NCBI GenBank assembly: GCA_035048815.1
Contig: JAUCBN010000032.1
Span: 10,937,501 to 11,001,500 of the forward strand
Origin: Abelmoschus esculentus
Lineage: Eukaryota > Streptophyta > Magnoliopsida > Malvales > Malvaceae
Reading direction: 5' to 3'
Length of the DNA stretch: 64,000 nucleotides
Of this stretch, positions 20,702 to 32,830 are shown piece after piece. The stretch's first letter is position 1. Every line of letters begins with the position of its first letter. The notes beneath the pieces are model-generated. The model made no database searches. It was not told where the DNA came from and saw nothing but the letters and a program-made list of their open reading frames with translations. Both the position numbers and the translations under genes were made by a program.

Positions 20702-21644
20702 ACCTCATGAGTATTTTGCTGTAATTGCATGTTCTGAACCATCTTGGTCAAAGAAGCCAATTGTGCTACCATTGAGTTTGTAGTTTCTAATTCATTCACT
20801 GTGGCTTGGCATCTTACTCCTCCTCGCCTAGAAGTAGGGAATTAAAAATCGTTCCTTGCGAGATTGTTCAGAATCTCAATAGCTTCTTCTGAAGATTTGT
20901 CAAGGAGTGTTCCATTTGTCGAGGCATCTAACATCATCCTTGTCGGGGCATTGGTAGCATTATAGAACATGGTTACTTGTGTCCATAATGGAAATTCATG
21001 CAATGGACATTTGTTTAGTAACTCTCTGCAGCGTTCCCAAGCCTCATACATAGGTCTTCATCAGCCTATCGAAAAGAAGTAATTTCATTACGGATTCGAT
21101 CATATAAGTTGGTAGGATTAAAATGCGTAATTAATTCTTGGCAGAGTTCACTCCAAGATCTTATAGATCCTGCTGGAATGCTATTTAACCAAGTCTTGGC
21201 CCTATCCCTTAGTGAATAGGAAAAAAGTTTTTATCTCAAAATATCTTCATGAACTCCTTGAATTTTGAATGAGTTGCAGACTTTCATGAAGGACTTAAGA
21301 TGTTTCCTGGCATCTTCAATTGCAGACCCACTAAATTGTCCAATAGTATTAAGCATATTGAATATCACATGTTTGAGTTCAAAGTGGGTTGCTTCTATCT
21401 CTGGTGTAACAACTCCAGGGTTCAATCCATTCAAATCTTCCACTAGAAAATCTCTAACAGTTAACTTCCACGGTAGAGGTTGCGACAGTGGTTACTGTGG
21501 AAGGCCTCCATTGCCGACAAATAAGTTTTGATTTCCTTGATTTACTACCATGACTCCTTGGATTTGTCTCCTCAACCCTTGGTAGGTTTGTTCGATTTCT
21601 GGATCGATCTCGTATAGTGGATTGCTTGGGTTGGCCCTGGCCAT
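20702..21644 (-). pseudogene. Family B (Athila-like) gag, truncated
   Basis: Gag forms the particle that packages the RNA. The frame starts at ATG 21644 (MARANPSNPLYEIDPEIEQ) and shows the retrotransposon gag core: VVTPEIEATHFELKHV, SFKIQGVHEDILR, SLRDRAKTWLNS, then YEAWERCRELLNKCPLHEFP, WTQVTMFYNATNAPTRMMLD and the RNDF block. Small frameshifts and stops break it (near 21060, 21225 and 21455). It ends at 20702 in the stretch AACACTCATGAGGT seen intact at 29570-29590, where the family C insertion cuts it. The remaining gag and pol should lie left of element C, outside the window. Confidence 0.88.
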
Positions 21645-21738
21645 ACACCAAAAATAAACCTAGTAAAATTTAAAAAAAATAAAAAAATAAAAAAACTAAC
21701 AGAACAAGAAAATAAAGAAAACAAAATTTAGTTGCCAA

Positions 21739-21756
21739 TCCCCGGCAACGGCGCTA
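21739..21756 (-). other. Family B primer-binding site (tRNA-Asp)
   Basis: On the minus strand it reads TAGCGCCGTTGCCGGGGA, the complement of the plant tRNA-Asp 3' end (TGGCGCCGTTGCCGGGGA) with one change. It lies just inside the LTR end at 21763. Confidence 0.9.
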
Positions 21757-21762
21757 AAAACT

Positions 21763-23074
21763 TGATCTGTGCTATATATGCGCAATTGTAGTGCAAGTGT
21801 ATACGTCGTCAAGTAATAAAGTGATAAGTAAATCAAGTATTGTCTCCACAGGGATTGATATACTTAATATGTCTCCTTTGATCTTCTTGCTCTGTAAAAG
21901 AAAAATAAAAACCCAAGTGAATTGGATTGTGATAATAATAACTAAATAAATATAAAAAATAAGATAAGGAAAATGGCTAGGATTCACTTGTACTATATAG
22001 TGGATTTGATCAACTTGTTCTTGTCCAATGCAATTGTACAACACTGCCTCGGCAGGAATGCAGATTACTGCCTCGACAATGAAGACTCTCATCTGCCGCG
22101 GCAATCTCTTGCTCTTGGGCAGACTTTACCAAAGTTCGGCAAAGTGTCCTTTAATGATTCCGCTTATCTCTAATTTGAAATACTGTTGATGACCAATCCT
22201 TGATGATACCTCTAGCGCGAATCAATTATAATCATCAACCAATCTCACACTTCTCTTAGCCGTTGAAACTCTTAACCTATCTCTAGGCCACGTTAGTGTT
22301 TCCCGATTGAAATATCATACTTATCTCTTTCGTGAATCTAACTCTCTCGATATTAGATAAATGGATTACTCACAAACTTCTCTCTCGAGCTTGAATGCAA
22401 GAACAAGGAATGGCAAAGAATAAGCAAACTTTGATATTTAATTGCATTAGGAACAAGAAACAAAGTTTGACTTCCTCACACTGATACTTTACAACCTTCA
22501 CCTAAGCCTACACAAAATTAGAACATAATGTAGAAAAGAAAACCTAAATATTATTCTATATTCTAAGCTATATGTCTCATGTCTCGTACCCATGGACGGC
22601 TATGCCTTATAAAGGCTTGGCCTAGGGCAAACCTTTCCTAAGTAGAATACAACTTGGAGTAGGGAAAAAGTCTTGTACATAAGTCAAATATTTCCAAGTT
22701 TAATTTTCTTGAAAGTTTTCCCGCGTGGCCTTCTCTGTGGGTTTTCCTTGTGTTATCCAGCTCCGATCCTTGGGCTTTTTGTCCAACAAAGTTTTCCTTA
22801 TTTTTCTCCTCAATTTGCCTTCCATGTTGCTATTTTTCCTCTGCTGCCTCGGCATCAGGTCCTCCCTCGGCCCTAGTTTGCTGCCTCGGTAATACTTGTT
22901 CCTGCACAAACATAAAAATATAGTAAAATATGTCTTTTCTATAAATATCATCTTTAATAGCATAATCCCTAAATATATCACATTAAGTACATGCATTGGT
23001 CCAAGTTAGGTGTAGAATTGATGATAAGTGCCCATGAAAAGTGTAGAAAGTGATAGTGAGTTGAGCACTTATCA
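21763..23074 (-). repeat. Family B1 5' LTR
   Basis: On the minus strand the LTR runs from TGATAAGTGCTCAACTCACT at 23074 to its end next to the PBS (1,312 bp). It matches the LTRs at 27210-28536 and 40608-41931. It contains CTGCCTCGGCAG (about 22044) and TGCCGCGGCA (about 22093). It has no protein-coding content. Confidence 0.88.
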
Positions 23075-23082
23075 AAGCAGTA

Positions 23083-24079
23083 CAAGGATCGAAGCTCAGT
23101 AGCACATTGAAAGCCCAAGTCAAAGGTCATGCGGGAAAATCATCCTAGTTGGAATAAACTTAGAAATATTTTATTTATGTACTTGACTTGTGTCCTACTC
23201 CAAGTTGTACTCCAAGTCAAAGGTCATGCGAGGCCTATATAAGCCATAGTCGCCCAAGGAGAAAAGAGAACTTACCATCATAGATATCGAAGATTAGAGA
23301 GCCGACTTCATCTTAGATTTAGAGTTTTCTTTTCTCTTCTACATTATGTTTTAAGTTTCTTTAGTCTTAGGTGAATGCTGTAGAGTATTAGTGAGAAGTG
23401 ATTGAACTTTGTTTCTTGTTTCAATGCAATAAAATATCAAGGTTTGCTTATTCTTTGCCATTCTTTGTTCTTGCATTCAAGCTCAAGAAAGAAGTTTGTG
23501 AGTAATCCATTTATCTAATATCGGGAGAGTTAGATTCACGAAAGGAATAAGTACGATATTTCAATCAGAAAATACTAACTCGACCTAGAGATAGGTTAGA
23601 GTTTCAGCAGCTAAAAGAAGTATAAGATTGGTTGATGATTATAATTGATTCACGTCGGGAGGTATCATCAATAACTAGTCATCAACAGTACTTCGACTTA
23701 GGGTTAAGCGGAGTAATCAAAGGACACTTTTGCAAACTTTGGTAAAGTCCACCCAAGAGCAAGGGATTGCCGCAGCGAACAAGCATCATCTCTGTCGAGG
23801 CAGAACCTGCAGTACTGCCGAGGCTGTGTTATGCGATTGTATTGGACAAAAACAAGTCAGTTGAATCCACTATACAACACAACTGGATCCTGATCACTTT
23901 CTTTGATTGATTATCTTATTATTTAGTTTTCTTTATTTAGTTCACTCAATCAAAATTACTTGTTACTTGCGACGATATTAAGTAGACCAATCCCTATGAA
24001 GACGATATCTGATATACTCATCACTTTATTACTTGCGACATGTTCACTTGCACAATTTGCGCACTTTTGACACGCAACA
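23083..24079 (+). repeat. Family B1 5' LTR, missing its first ~300 bp
   Basis: It begins in mid-LTR (CAAGGATCGAAGCT, compare 40909) and ends in CACGCAACA before a PBS. It lies head to head with the LTR ending at 23074; about eight bases between them (AAGCAGTA) were not assigned. Confidence 0.85.
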
Positions 24080-24085
24080 AGTTTT

Positions 24086-24104
24086 TGGCACCATTGCCGG
24101 GGAT
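24086..24104 (+). other. Family B primer-binding site (tRNA-Asp)
   Basis: TGGCACCATTGCCGGGGAT matches the tRNA-Asp complement with two changes and lies six bases past the LTR end. Confidence 0.87.
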
Positions 24105-24177
24105 TGGCAACTAAATTTTATTTTCTTTAATTTCTTGTTTTTAGTATTTTTATTTTACTTTGTTTTGTTTTTGGTGT

Positions 24178-25642
24178 ATGACCAGGATCAACCCAACCAA
24201 CCCTTTGTACGAACTAGATCCAGAGATTGAACGTACACAGAAAAGGTTGATGAGACAAATCCTAGAAGCTATGGAAATCAATTCAGGAGAATAGAACTTA
24301 CCTGCAGACAATGAAGGCCTTCCGCCGCCACCAATGCCGCAGCAGCTTACTATCAGAGATTTCTTGGAAGAAGATTTAAATGGTTTAAATCCTGGAGTGG
24401 TTACACCAGAAATATAAGTATCCCACTTTGAATTGAAACCTGACATGTTCAATATGCTTAACACTATTGGATAGTTTGGTGGGTCTATGACAAAAGATGC
24501 CAGTAAATATCTTAAGTCATTCGTGTAGGTCTATAACTCTTTCAAAATCCAAGGAGTCATGAAGATGTCTTGAGATTGAAATTATTTCCCTATTCACTGA
24601 GGGATAAGGCAAAAACTTGGTTAAATAGCATTCCAGCAAGATCAATAGGATCTTGAAGTGAATTATGTCGTGATTTCGTTACTCGTTTTAATCCGACAAA
24701 TTTATATGATCATATTCGTAATGAAATTACCTCTTTCCGACATGCAGATGATGAAACTATGTATGAGGCAGGGGAATGTTATAGGGAGCTACTACACAAG
24801 TTTCCTTTGCATGGATTTCCATTATAGACACAAGTGACCATGTTTTATAGTGCTACCAATGCCTCATCAAGGATGTTGTTAGACGTCTCTGCCAATGGAA
24901 TACTCCTTGATAAAGCACCTGATGAAGCTATTGAAATCTTGAACAAACTCGCAAAGAACGATTTTCAATTCTTACATCTAGGAGAGGAGGAGTAAGATGC
25001 CAAGCTACATTGAATGAGTTGGAAACATCCAATTCAGTGGCAACACAATTGACCTCTCTTACTAAGATGGTGCAAAACATGCAAATGCAACACAATACCC
25101 ATGAGGTTAAGGCCATAGATTCTTTTTGCAATTTATGTGGAGGTAACCATAATTTTTCTGAATATATGCAGAATCAGGAGTCTAACCTATATGTTGGAAA
25201 CTACAATCGAAATAATATGATGTCCAACACATACAACCCACCATAGAAGAGGCATTCAAACTTTTCATCGAGTAATCCCAATAATGCCTTCAATCCAACT
25301 ACTCAACCACCAGGTTTCTAACAAATGCAACATCTTTCATAGAAACAGGTCCAACAACCATTACCGCAGCAGTAAATGCATCAGCAGCAGCATGCAAATT
25401 CAATGGAAAATTCTCTGAAAGCCTTTATGATGAAAACAGAATCATACATGGCAGAGAATATCAACTTCATCAAAAGAACTGATGCTTTCATAAATAGAAC
25501 TAAGATGAGGTTGCAGAACCAAGAGGCAACAATTAAAGCATTAGAAACTCGGGTTGGACAATTTGCTCAAAATATAAATACTAGATCACAAGGAGGATAA
25601 CCTAGCAATACTGAAGTTGCTAAGGTAATGGGCCATGAACAA
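24178..25642 (+). pseudogene. Family B gag, interrupted by a solo LTR
   Basis: The frame starts at ATG 24178 (MTRINPTNPLYELDPEIERT) and continues through PPPPMPQQLTIRDFLEED, NGLNPGVVTPEI and the gag core to KNDFQF. A zinc knuckle CNLCGGNHNFSEY follows (last Cys changed to Tyr), then a Gln-rich stretch and a coiled-coil-like NRTKMRLQNQEATIKALETRVGQF near 25500-25560. Many stops and frameshifts are present (for example near 24293, 24417 and 24550). The frame is cut at 25642 by the solo LTR and continues at 27002. Confidence 0.88.
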
Positions 25643-27006
25643 TGATGAGTGCCAAAAAGGCAGTTATTTACTACCTTCTTATGGTACTTTAAGCATCTAA
25701 TATACACCCACTTGAACCAAAATATAGACTCTTTTCTCAAATATTGGATATTCTGTTATCATCACCTAAAAAGTTAATATTTATAGAGAATGCAGATATT
25801 ATTACAATTTTTGTACATGTAGGAATATCCAGAGCCGAAGCGGTAGTGAAGTAGTGTAGCGGCCGAGGTAGAAGACAAGGTCACAGCAGAATCCAGTGTG
25901 GCAGCACCAACAATGGAGGCGCAATGGAAGATAAAAATATAGAGAACATTCTGGAAGATGCAGCGCACCAATTGGACCAGGCTAGCACGCTAAAAGCCCA
26001 ATTCAAAGACCAAGCGGGAAAACCCTTCTAGAAGACGACAAACTTGGAAATATCAGATTCCTTGAAGAAGACTTGTTCCCTACTCCAAGTTGAAGTCTAT
26101 TTAGGAAAGGTTTGCCCTAGGTTAAGACTATAAATACCCTAGCCGACCATATTGTCTAGAAGAGTCGATTTTTTGAGAAACCCTTTCTCCCTAAGAATTG
26201 TACTTACACGATAATATATTCTAAACTTCTTAGGGATAGGTGAAGGTTGTCTATATTAGTGAGAGGAGATTGATTCTTGTATCTTTATTCTTATGCAATA
26301 ATAAAATCAAAGTTTGCTTATGCTATTGTCATTCTTTGTTCTTGTATTCAAGCCCGAGAGGGAAGTTTGCAAGTAATCTATTTATCTAACATTGAGAGGT
26401 GTAGATTCAAAAAAGGGATAAGTACGGTGTTGTAGACACTAACTCGGCCTATACCCTTATGGAGGCACTAAGGGATAGTTTAAGAGTTTCAGCAGCTAAA
26501 AGAAGTGTTGGATTGGTTGGTGGTTATCTTTGATTTACGCCGAGAGGTATCGTCAAGCATTGGTCATCAACAGCATTTTGATTCAAAGATGAGCGGAGTC
26601 ACTTACGGACACTTTGCTGAACTTTGATTCTTCTGCCCATGAGCAAGAGATTGTCACGGCAGAAGAGCACCAGCATTGCCGAGGCAGTATCTACAGTACT
26701 ATTGAAGGAGTGTTGTGATTGCATTGGACAAGGAGAAGATCAATTAAATCTGCTAATTGACGCAACTGGATCTTACCCACTTTCTCTATATTCGTTCTCA
26801 ACTTTTTATTTTATGTTTTGTTATTTAGATAAAAACAAATCATCCTATTTGTGTTTTTACTTTATTTTCAGGAGTAAGGGAACAAAGGAAGATATATTAA
26901 GTAGACCTATCCCTGTGGAGACGATATACAATATACTTATCATTTTATTACTTGACGAAGTATACACTTGCACTCAAATTGCGCTTATACCACACGCATC
27001 AAACAA
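25638..27006 (+). mobile_element. Solo family B2 LTR with AACAA target duplications
   Basis: The LTR runs 25643-27001 (1,359 bp), TGATGAGTGCC to CGCATCA. It is flanked by AACAA at 25638-25642 and 27002-27006. The host gag sequence GGCCATGAACAATG... resumes exactly, as shown by the uninterrupted copy at 30064-30080. No internal sequence is left, as after LTR-LTR recombination. Confidence 0.93.
26129..26136 (+). promoter_or_regulatory. TATA box of the solo B2 LTR
   Basis: TATAAATA lies mid-LTR after GGTTTGCCCTAGG, the usual position of an LTR promoter at the U3/R border. Matching TATA-like runs occur in the LTRs at about 35538 and 41069. Confidence 0.5.
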
Positions 27007-27209
27007 TGTAAAGTAATTACTACTAGGAGTGGTCTACAACTTAATGAAAAGTTAGGAAACTCAGTAGACAAAGTCCTACCAATAGAACAAGAAGAATCAG
27101 ACTAAGAGGACTTGGATGTTGAACCAAAAGATCATGTAACAAAAATCCCAACAAAAGGCACTACCCCAGCAGAAAACTCGGTAGTACCTCGACAAGCTGC
27201 CGAGATAGC
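27002..27209 (+). pseudogene. Continuation of the interrupted family B gag
   Basis: It matches 30074-30262 (TACTAGGAGTGGTCTACAAC, then the GCACTACCCCAGCAGAAAAC block). It ends where the next B1 LTR begins, so the downstream pol of this element is cut off by that insertion. Confidence 0.82.
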
Positions 27210-28536
27210 TAATAAGTGCTCAATTCACTATCACTTTCTACTCTTTTCATGGGCACTTATCATCAACTCTACACCTACTTGAACCAATTCATATACTTAA
27301 TGTGATATATTTAGGGACTCTGTCAATGAACATAATATTTGTAGAAAAGGCATATTTTACTGCATTTTCATATCTGTGCAGGAATAAGTATTGTCGAGGT
27401 AGAAGAATGTGGCCGAGGCAGGACCTAATGCTGAGGAAGCAAAGGATAAAAAGCAATATGGCTGACAATTTAAGGAGAAAAAGGAGGAGAAAGTTGTTGA
27501 ACAAGAAGCCCAAGAATCGGAGCTGAACAACACAAGAAAACCCAAGGACAAGGCCATGTGGGAAAAAAAACATTCTAGAAGATTAAACTTGGAAATATTT
27601 ACCCTATGTATATAATTTGTTCCCTACTCTAAGTTGTACTATAATTAAGAAAGGTTTGCCCTAGGAAAAGCCTATATCAGGCATAACCGTCCTAGGGGTT
27701 AGGAGAGTTCCTTGAAAGCCGAATTTTGAGAGAGTTTTTACCTTAGGAACAATTCTTCCCATCGTGTTCTAATTTCTCTTAGGGTTTTGGGGAAGGTTGT
27801 CGAGTATTTGTGAGAGAAAATTGTATTTTGTTTCTTGTTTCTATGCAATAAAATATCAAAGTTTGCTTACTCTTTACCATTCTTTGTTCTTGCATCCAAG
27901 CCTGGGAGAGAAGTTTGTAAGCAATCCATTTGTCTAGACTCGAGAGAATTAGACTCACGAAAGAAGTAAGTGCGGTATTTGACTTGATTAGAGGATACTA
28001 ACTCGGCCTAGGAATAGGTTAGAGTTTCAGCGGCTAAAAGAAGTGTGGGATTAGTTGTTGGTTATACTTGATTAACACTAGGAGGAATCATTAAGGACTG
28101 ACCTTCAACGGTGTTTCGACTTAGAGATAAGCGGAGCCATTTAAGGATACTTTGTCGAACTTTGGTAAATCTTCCCAAGAGCAAGAGATTGTCACAGAAG
28201 AGAACACTGTCGCTGCCGAAGACAGTATCTATAGTACTACCGAGGTAGTGCAGTGCAATTACATTGGACAAAAATAGTTCAATTAAATCCACTATACAAC
28301 ACAACTGGATCCTACCCTCTTTCTCAAATTTGATCTCACCTTAATTAGTTTAGTTTATTTAGTTTAATCAATACTTAAACTTATTTGTGTTTTAACTTTT
28401 GTTTTACAGGACAAGAAGATCAAGGGAATATATTAAGTACACCAATCCTTGAGGAGACAATAACTTGATAATATTTATCATTTTATTACTTGACGTGTAC
28501 ACTTGCACTCTAATTGCGTATATTTAGCACGTATTA
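27210..28536 (+). repeat. 5' LTR of the main family B1 element
   Basis: It begins TAATAAGTGCTCAATTCACT (first bases TG changed to TA) and ends ...CACGTATTA before the PBS (1,327 bp). It contains GGCCGAGGCAGG near 27413 and ACCGAGGTAG near 28240. Confidence 0.88.
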
Positions 28537-28542
28537 AGTTTT

Positions 28543-28561
28543 TGACGCCGTTGCCGGGGAT
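28543..28561 (+). other. Primer-binding site, tRNA-Asp
   Basis: TGACGCCGTTGCCGGGGAT differs by one base from the tRNA-Asp complement. Confidence 0.9.
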
Positions 28562-28654
28562 TGACAACTAAATTTTATTTTCTTTATTTTCTCTCTTTTA
28601 TTTTAGTTATTTTAATATTTTTATTTTTATTTTTGTTTAATTTGATTTTGGTGT

Positions 28655-30180
28655 ATGACCAGGGCCAACCCTAGCAATCCATTGTACTAGATTGACCCAG
28701 CAATCGAAAGAACCTACCAAGGATTGAGAAGACAGATCCAAGGAGCCATGGCTGTGAATCAAGAAACCATAACCTACATGCAGGCAATGGAGGCCTTCAG
28801 CAACAACCACTGCCGCGGCAGCTAACGGTCAGAGATTTTCTAGTTGAATATCTGAATGGATTGAGCCTTGGAGTTGTTACACCAGAGATAGAGGCAACCC
28901 ACTTTGAACTCAAACCTGTAATGTTCAATATGCTTAATACTAGTGGACAATTTAGTGAGGCTGCAACTGAAGATGCCAGGCAACATCTCAAATCCGTCAT
29001 GGAAATATGCAACTCTTTCAAAATTCAAGGAGTCCATGAAGACATTTTGAGATTAAAACTTTTCCCTTATTCACTGAGGGATAGGGCTAAGACCTGGTTA
29101 AATAGCATTTCGGCAGGATCTATTGGATCTTGGAGTGAACTCTGCTGAGAATTCATTACGCAATTTAACCCTACAAACTTATATGATCGAATCTGTAATG
29201 AAATTACTTCTTTTAGAAAAGCTGACGACGAACCTATGTATGAGGCTTGGGAACGCTATAGAAAGTTACTGAACAAATATCTACTACATGGATTTTCACT
29301 TTGGACGCAAGTAACCATGTCCTATAATGCTATCAATGTCCCGATAAGGATGATGTTGGATGCCTCCGCAAATGGCACACTCTTTGACAAGGCTCCAGAA
29401 GAAGCTATAGCGATTCTGAAAAAGCTCACAAGGAACGATTTTCAATTCCCTACTTTTATGCGATGAGGATTAAGACGCCAAGCCACAGTGAATGAACTAA
29501 AATCTACTAATTCAGTGGCAACACAATTGTCATCTTTAACCAAGATGGTTCAGAACATGCAAGCACAGTAAAATACTCATGAGGTAAAAGCGATAAATTC
29601 TTTTTAGTATACGCAAGACGAGGAATCTAGTTTCTATGTGGGAAATTTCAACCGGAACAATAATATGATGTCAAATCTGACAAGGAAAAAGCATCCAAAA
29701 TTTTCATGTAGCAATCCTAATAATGCCTTGAACCCCCTAACCAAGTCTCAGGATATCAGCATACACTATCGCAACAGCAGATACAGCAGTCACTACCGCA
29801 GCAGCAAATGCAACAATAGCAACCTATGAACTCATTGGAAAATACTCTCAAGGCCTTCATCCTTAAAACAGAATCATATATGGCTGAGAACAGTAGTTTC
29901 ATGAAGAGAACTGATGACTTCATGAATAGAACTGAGATGAGGCTGCAAAACCAGGAAGCTGCTATAAAATCACTAGAAACCCAAGTTGTTAAATTTTCTC
30001 AAAGATAGAATACTAGACCACAGGGGGGACTACCTAGCAATACTGATGTTGCTAAGGGAATAGGCCATGAACAATGCAAAGCAATAACTACAAGAAGTGG
30101 CCTACAACTTAAAGAGACAACGGGTAAATCAGCAATCAAAGTTCCAACATCAACACATGAGGAATCAGACAAGGAGGACT
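28655..30180 (+). pseudogene. Gag of the main family B1 element
   Basis: Gag starts at ATG 28655 (MTRANPSNPLY, then a stop). After a frameshift near 28800 the core is open from 28861: VVTPEIEATHFELKPVMFNML, SFKIQGVHEDILRLKLFPYSLRDRAKTWLNS, YEAWERYRKLLNKYLLHGF, IRMMLDASANGTLFDKAPEEA. A TGA follows ELC near 29146. The zinc knuckle seen in the copies at 25125 and 46315 is deleted here (SINSF runs into QDEESSFYVGNF). The Gln-rich and coiled-coil-like segments lie at 29780-30000. No frame leads through all of it. Confidence 0.87.
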
Positions 30181-30960
30181 TGAAATCTGAACAGACTGAA
30201 CAGGAGAGCACTACCCCAACAGAGAACTCGGTAGTACCTGCACGACCTACCGAGACAGCAAGACACACAATTATTCAAGGTATTAAATTTCAAACCAATA
30301 AGACCCTGGAAGGGATGAGACCACCATCACCTTTCGCACAAAGGTTGAAAAAACAGAAACAGGATCACCAGTTTAAGAAATTCCTAGATATTTTAAAGCA
30401 AGTCCACATCAACTTGCCATTTGTTGAGGCAATTGAACAGATGCCTAACTATGCTAAATTCTTGAAAGACATTGTGTCTAAAAGAGAGAAGCTAGGTGAG
30501 TTTGAGACAGTGGCAGCAACAGAAGTATGCATGACAATGCTGCATAATCGCATGCCACCCAAACTGAAGGATCCTGGATGTTTTACCATACCTTGTGCGA
30601 TTGGTAATAATTATGGAGGAAATGCATTATGTGACCTAGGAGCAGGCATCAATCTCATGCTCAAATCAGTTTTTCGAAAGCTTGGAATAGAAAGGGCAAA
30701 GCTACAATAGTGCTGCTCCAACTAGCGGATAGATCTTATGTGCATCCTGAAGGAAAAAATAGAGGATATATTGGTAAGGTAGACAAGTTTATTTTTCCTA
30801 CCGACTTCCTTGTCCTTGACTGTGAAGCAGATGATAATGCACCGATCATCCTAGAAAACCTTTCCTTGCTACTGGACGAACCTTAATAGATGTGAAAAAA
30901 GGAGAGTTGACTATGAGGATCAATGAACAACAAATCAAACTCAATGATTTCCAAATCCTA
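30180..30960 (+). pseudogene. Aspartic protease region of the main B1 element
   Basis: Processes the polyprotein. The open part (30180-30710) includes PSPFAQRLKKQKQDHQFKKF, LDILKQVHINLPFVEAIEQMPNYAKFL, RMPPKLKDPGCFTIPCAIG and ALCDLGAGINLM. CDLGA is the Athila/Tat version of the DTG/DSG catalytic motif, with the Asp retained. The frame then breaks (30710-30790), and the second half (FPTDFLVLDCEADDNAPII) has small deletions compared with the clean copy at 51738-52211. Confidence 0.87.
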
Positions 30961-31497
30961 AAAAGACATGATGATCTAGAAGATTGTTAGATGCTGGACA
31001 ATGTAGATACAGTTCATACAATACCCTGTCTTAGCAACAACTGCCTCGGCAGTAGCCTCAACAATATACCATAGGTCTACCTTGGCAGTACAATTGATGA
31101 CTATTACAACACTATATTGGATAGTGTAGAAGCATCAAAAAATGAAGAAGCCAACTAGACAACACATCTTCCAGGTAAGTATTTCGAACCCTTAGACTAA
31201 CCAGGCAAAACTAAAAAATCCATAAAAGAACCAGTAGTCACTGAATTCAAACCCGTACATGAAAAATTAAAATATACTTATTTGGGAGCCAACCACACAA
31301 TGACCGTAATTATTTCCTCTAAGTTGCAGCCAAAACAGGAATAAAGTTTGATCAAGATACTACGGTAGCACAAGAAGGCACTTGGGTGGTCCATTGACGA
31401 TTTGAAGGGAATAAGCCCGATAGTGTGTATGCATAAAATCCTTTTATAGGAAGATCATAAACCCATTGTTGAGGCCCAAGGGAGACTTAACCATTCT

Positions 31498-32770
31498 ATG
31501 AAGGAGGTAGTACGTAAAGAAATAACCAAATGGCTTGATTATGGAATCATTTACCCTATTTTTGATAGTACATGGGTAAGCTCGGTACAATATGTACCCA
31601 AGAAAAGTGGTATGACTGTCATAACCAACGAAAACAACGAGTTAGTCCTATCCAGGATTGTAACTAGTTGGAGGGTTTGTATGGATTATCGCAAGTTGAA
31701 TAAGGCAACAAAGAATGACAACTTTCCTTTACCCTTTATTGATGAAAGGCTTGATAGACTCGCTGGTAAACCTTACTACTATTTCCTTGATGGTTATTCA
31801 GGATATAATCAAATTTCCATTGACCCAGAAGACCAGGAAAAAAAACACCTTCACCTGCCCATATGGAACATATGCATTTAGAAGAATGTCGTTCGACCTC
31901 TATAATGCCCCGAAAACCTTTTAGAGATGCATGATGACAATTTTTCTGACATGATAGAGGACTTCTTGGAGATATTCATGGATGGTTTTTTAGTCTTTCG
32001 AGACAACTTTGATCACTACCTTGATAATTTGGAAAAAGTACTACAAAGATGTGAAGAATCCAATTTAGTCCTCAATTGGGAAAAATGCCACTTTATGGTA
32101 AATGAGGGCATAGTATTGGGACACAAAATATCATCAGAATTAATTGAGGTTGATAAAGCCAAAATTGATGTGATAAAGAATTTACCTCCACCAATCTCTA
32201 CGAAAGAAGTTCGAAGCTTCTTGGGCCATGCAGGTTTCTATAGAAGGTTTATCTCTAACTTCTCTAAAATTTCTAAACCATTGTGTAACCTGCTTGAACA
32301 AGATAGGAAATTTGAATTCAACAACGAATATACTGAATCATTCAAAGCCTTAAAGGAGAAACTGATCATAGTACCAATAGTGGTCCCACTAGATTGGTCC
32401 CTGCCCTTTGAATTAATGTGTGATGCAAGTGATCATACTGTCGGGGCAACACTCGGGCAGAGAAAGAACAATTTGTTCCATGTCATTTACTATGCTAGTA
32501 AAACACTCAATGATGCTCAAATCAATTACACCACAATAGAGAAAGAATTACTAGCAGTAGTATTTTTCTTTGACAAATTCCGATCATATCTTATTGGAAA
32601 AAAAAGTGTTTGTCCATACTAACCACTCGACAATCAAGTACCTATTCTCGAAAAAGGATACCAAACCAAGCCTGATAAGATGGATCCTTCTTTTACAAGA
32701 ATTTGATGTCGAAATAAAGGATAGAAAAGGTACAGAGAATCAAGTAGCTGATCACCTCTTTAGACTGTAA
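31498..32770 (+). pseudogene. Reverse transcriptase and RNase H of the main B1 element
   Basis: RT: KEVVRKEITKWLDYGIIYPI, VQYVPKKSGMTV, WRVCMDYRKLNKATKNDNFPLPF, FLDGYSGYNQI, then a frameshift near 31845 into TFTCPYGTYAFRRM. The polymerase active site reads FMDG (31975-31986) where FMDD is expected, so the second catalytic Asp is Gly. After it come NWEKCHFMV, LGHKIS and VRSFLGHAGFYRRFI. RNase H: CDASDHTVGATLGQ, TTIEKELLAVVF and, after a frameshift near 32605, HSTIKYLFSKKD and GTENQVADHLFRL. Even without the stops this copy would lack polymerase activity. Confidence 0.92.
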
Positions 32771-32830
32771 AACGAAGGCAACAACAATACACTAGAAGAA
32801 ATATAGGATGCCTTCCCAGATGAACAAATA

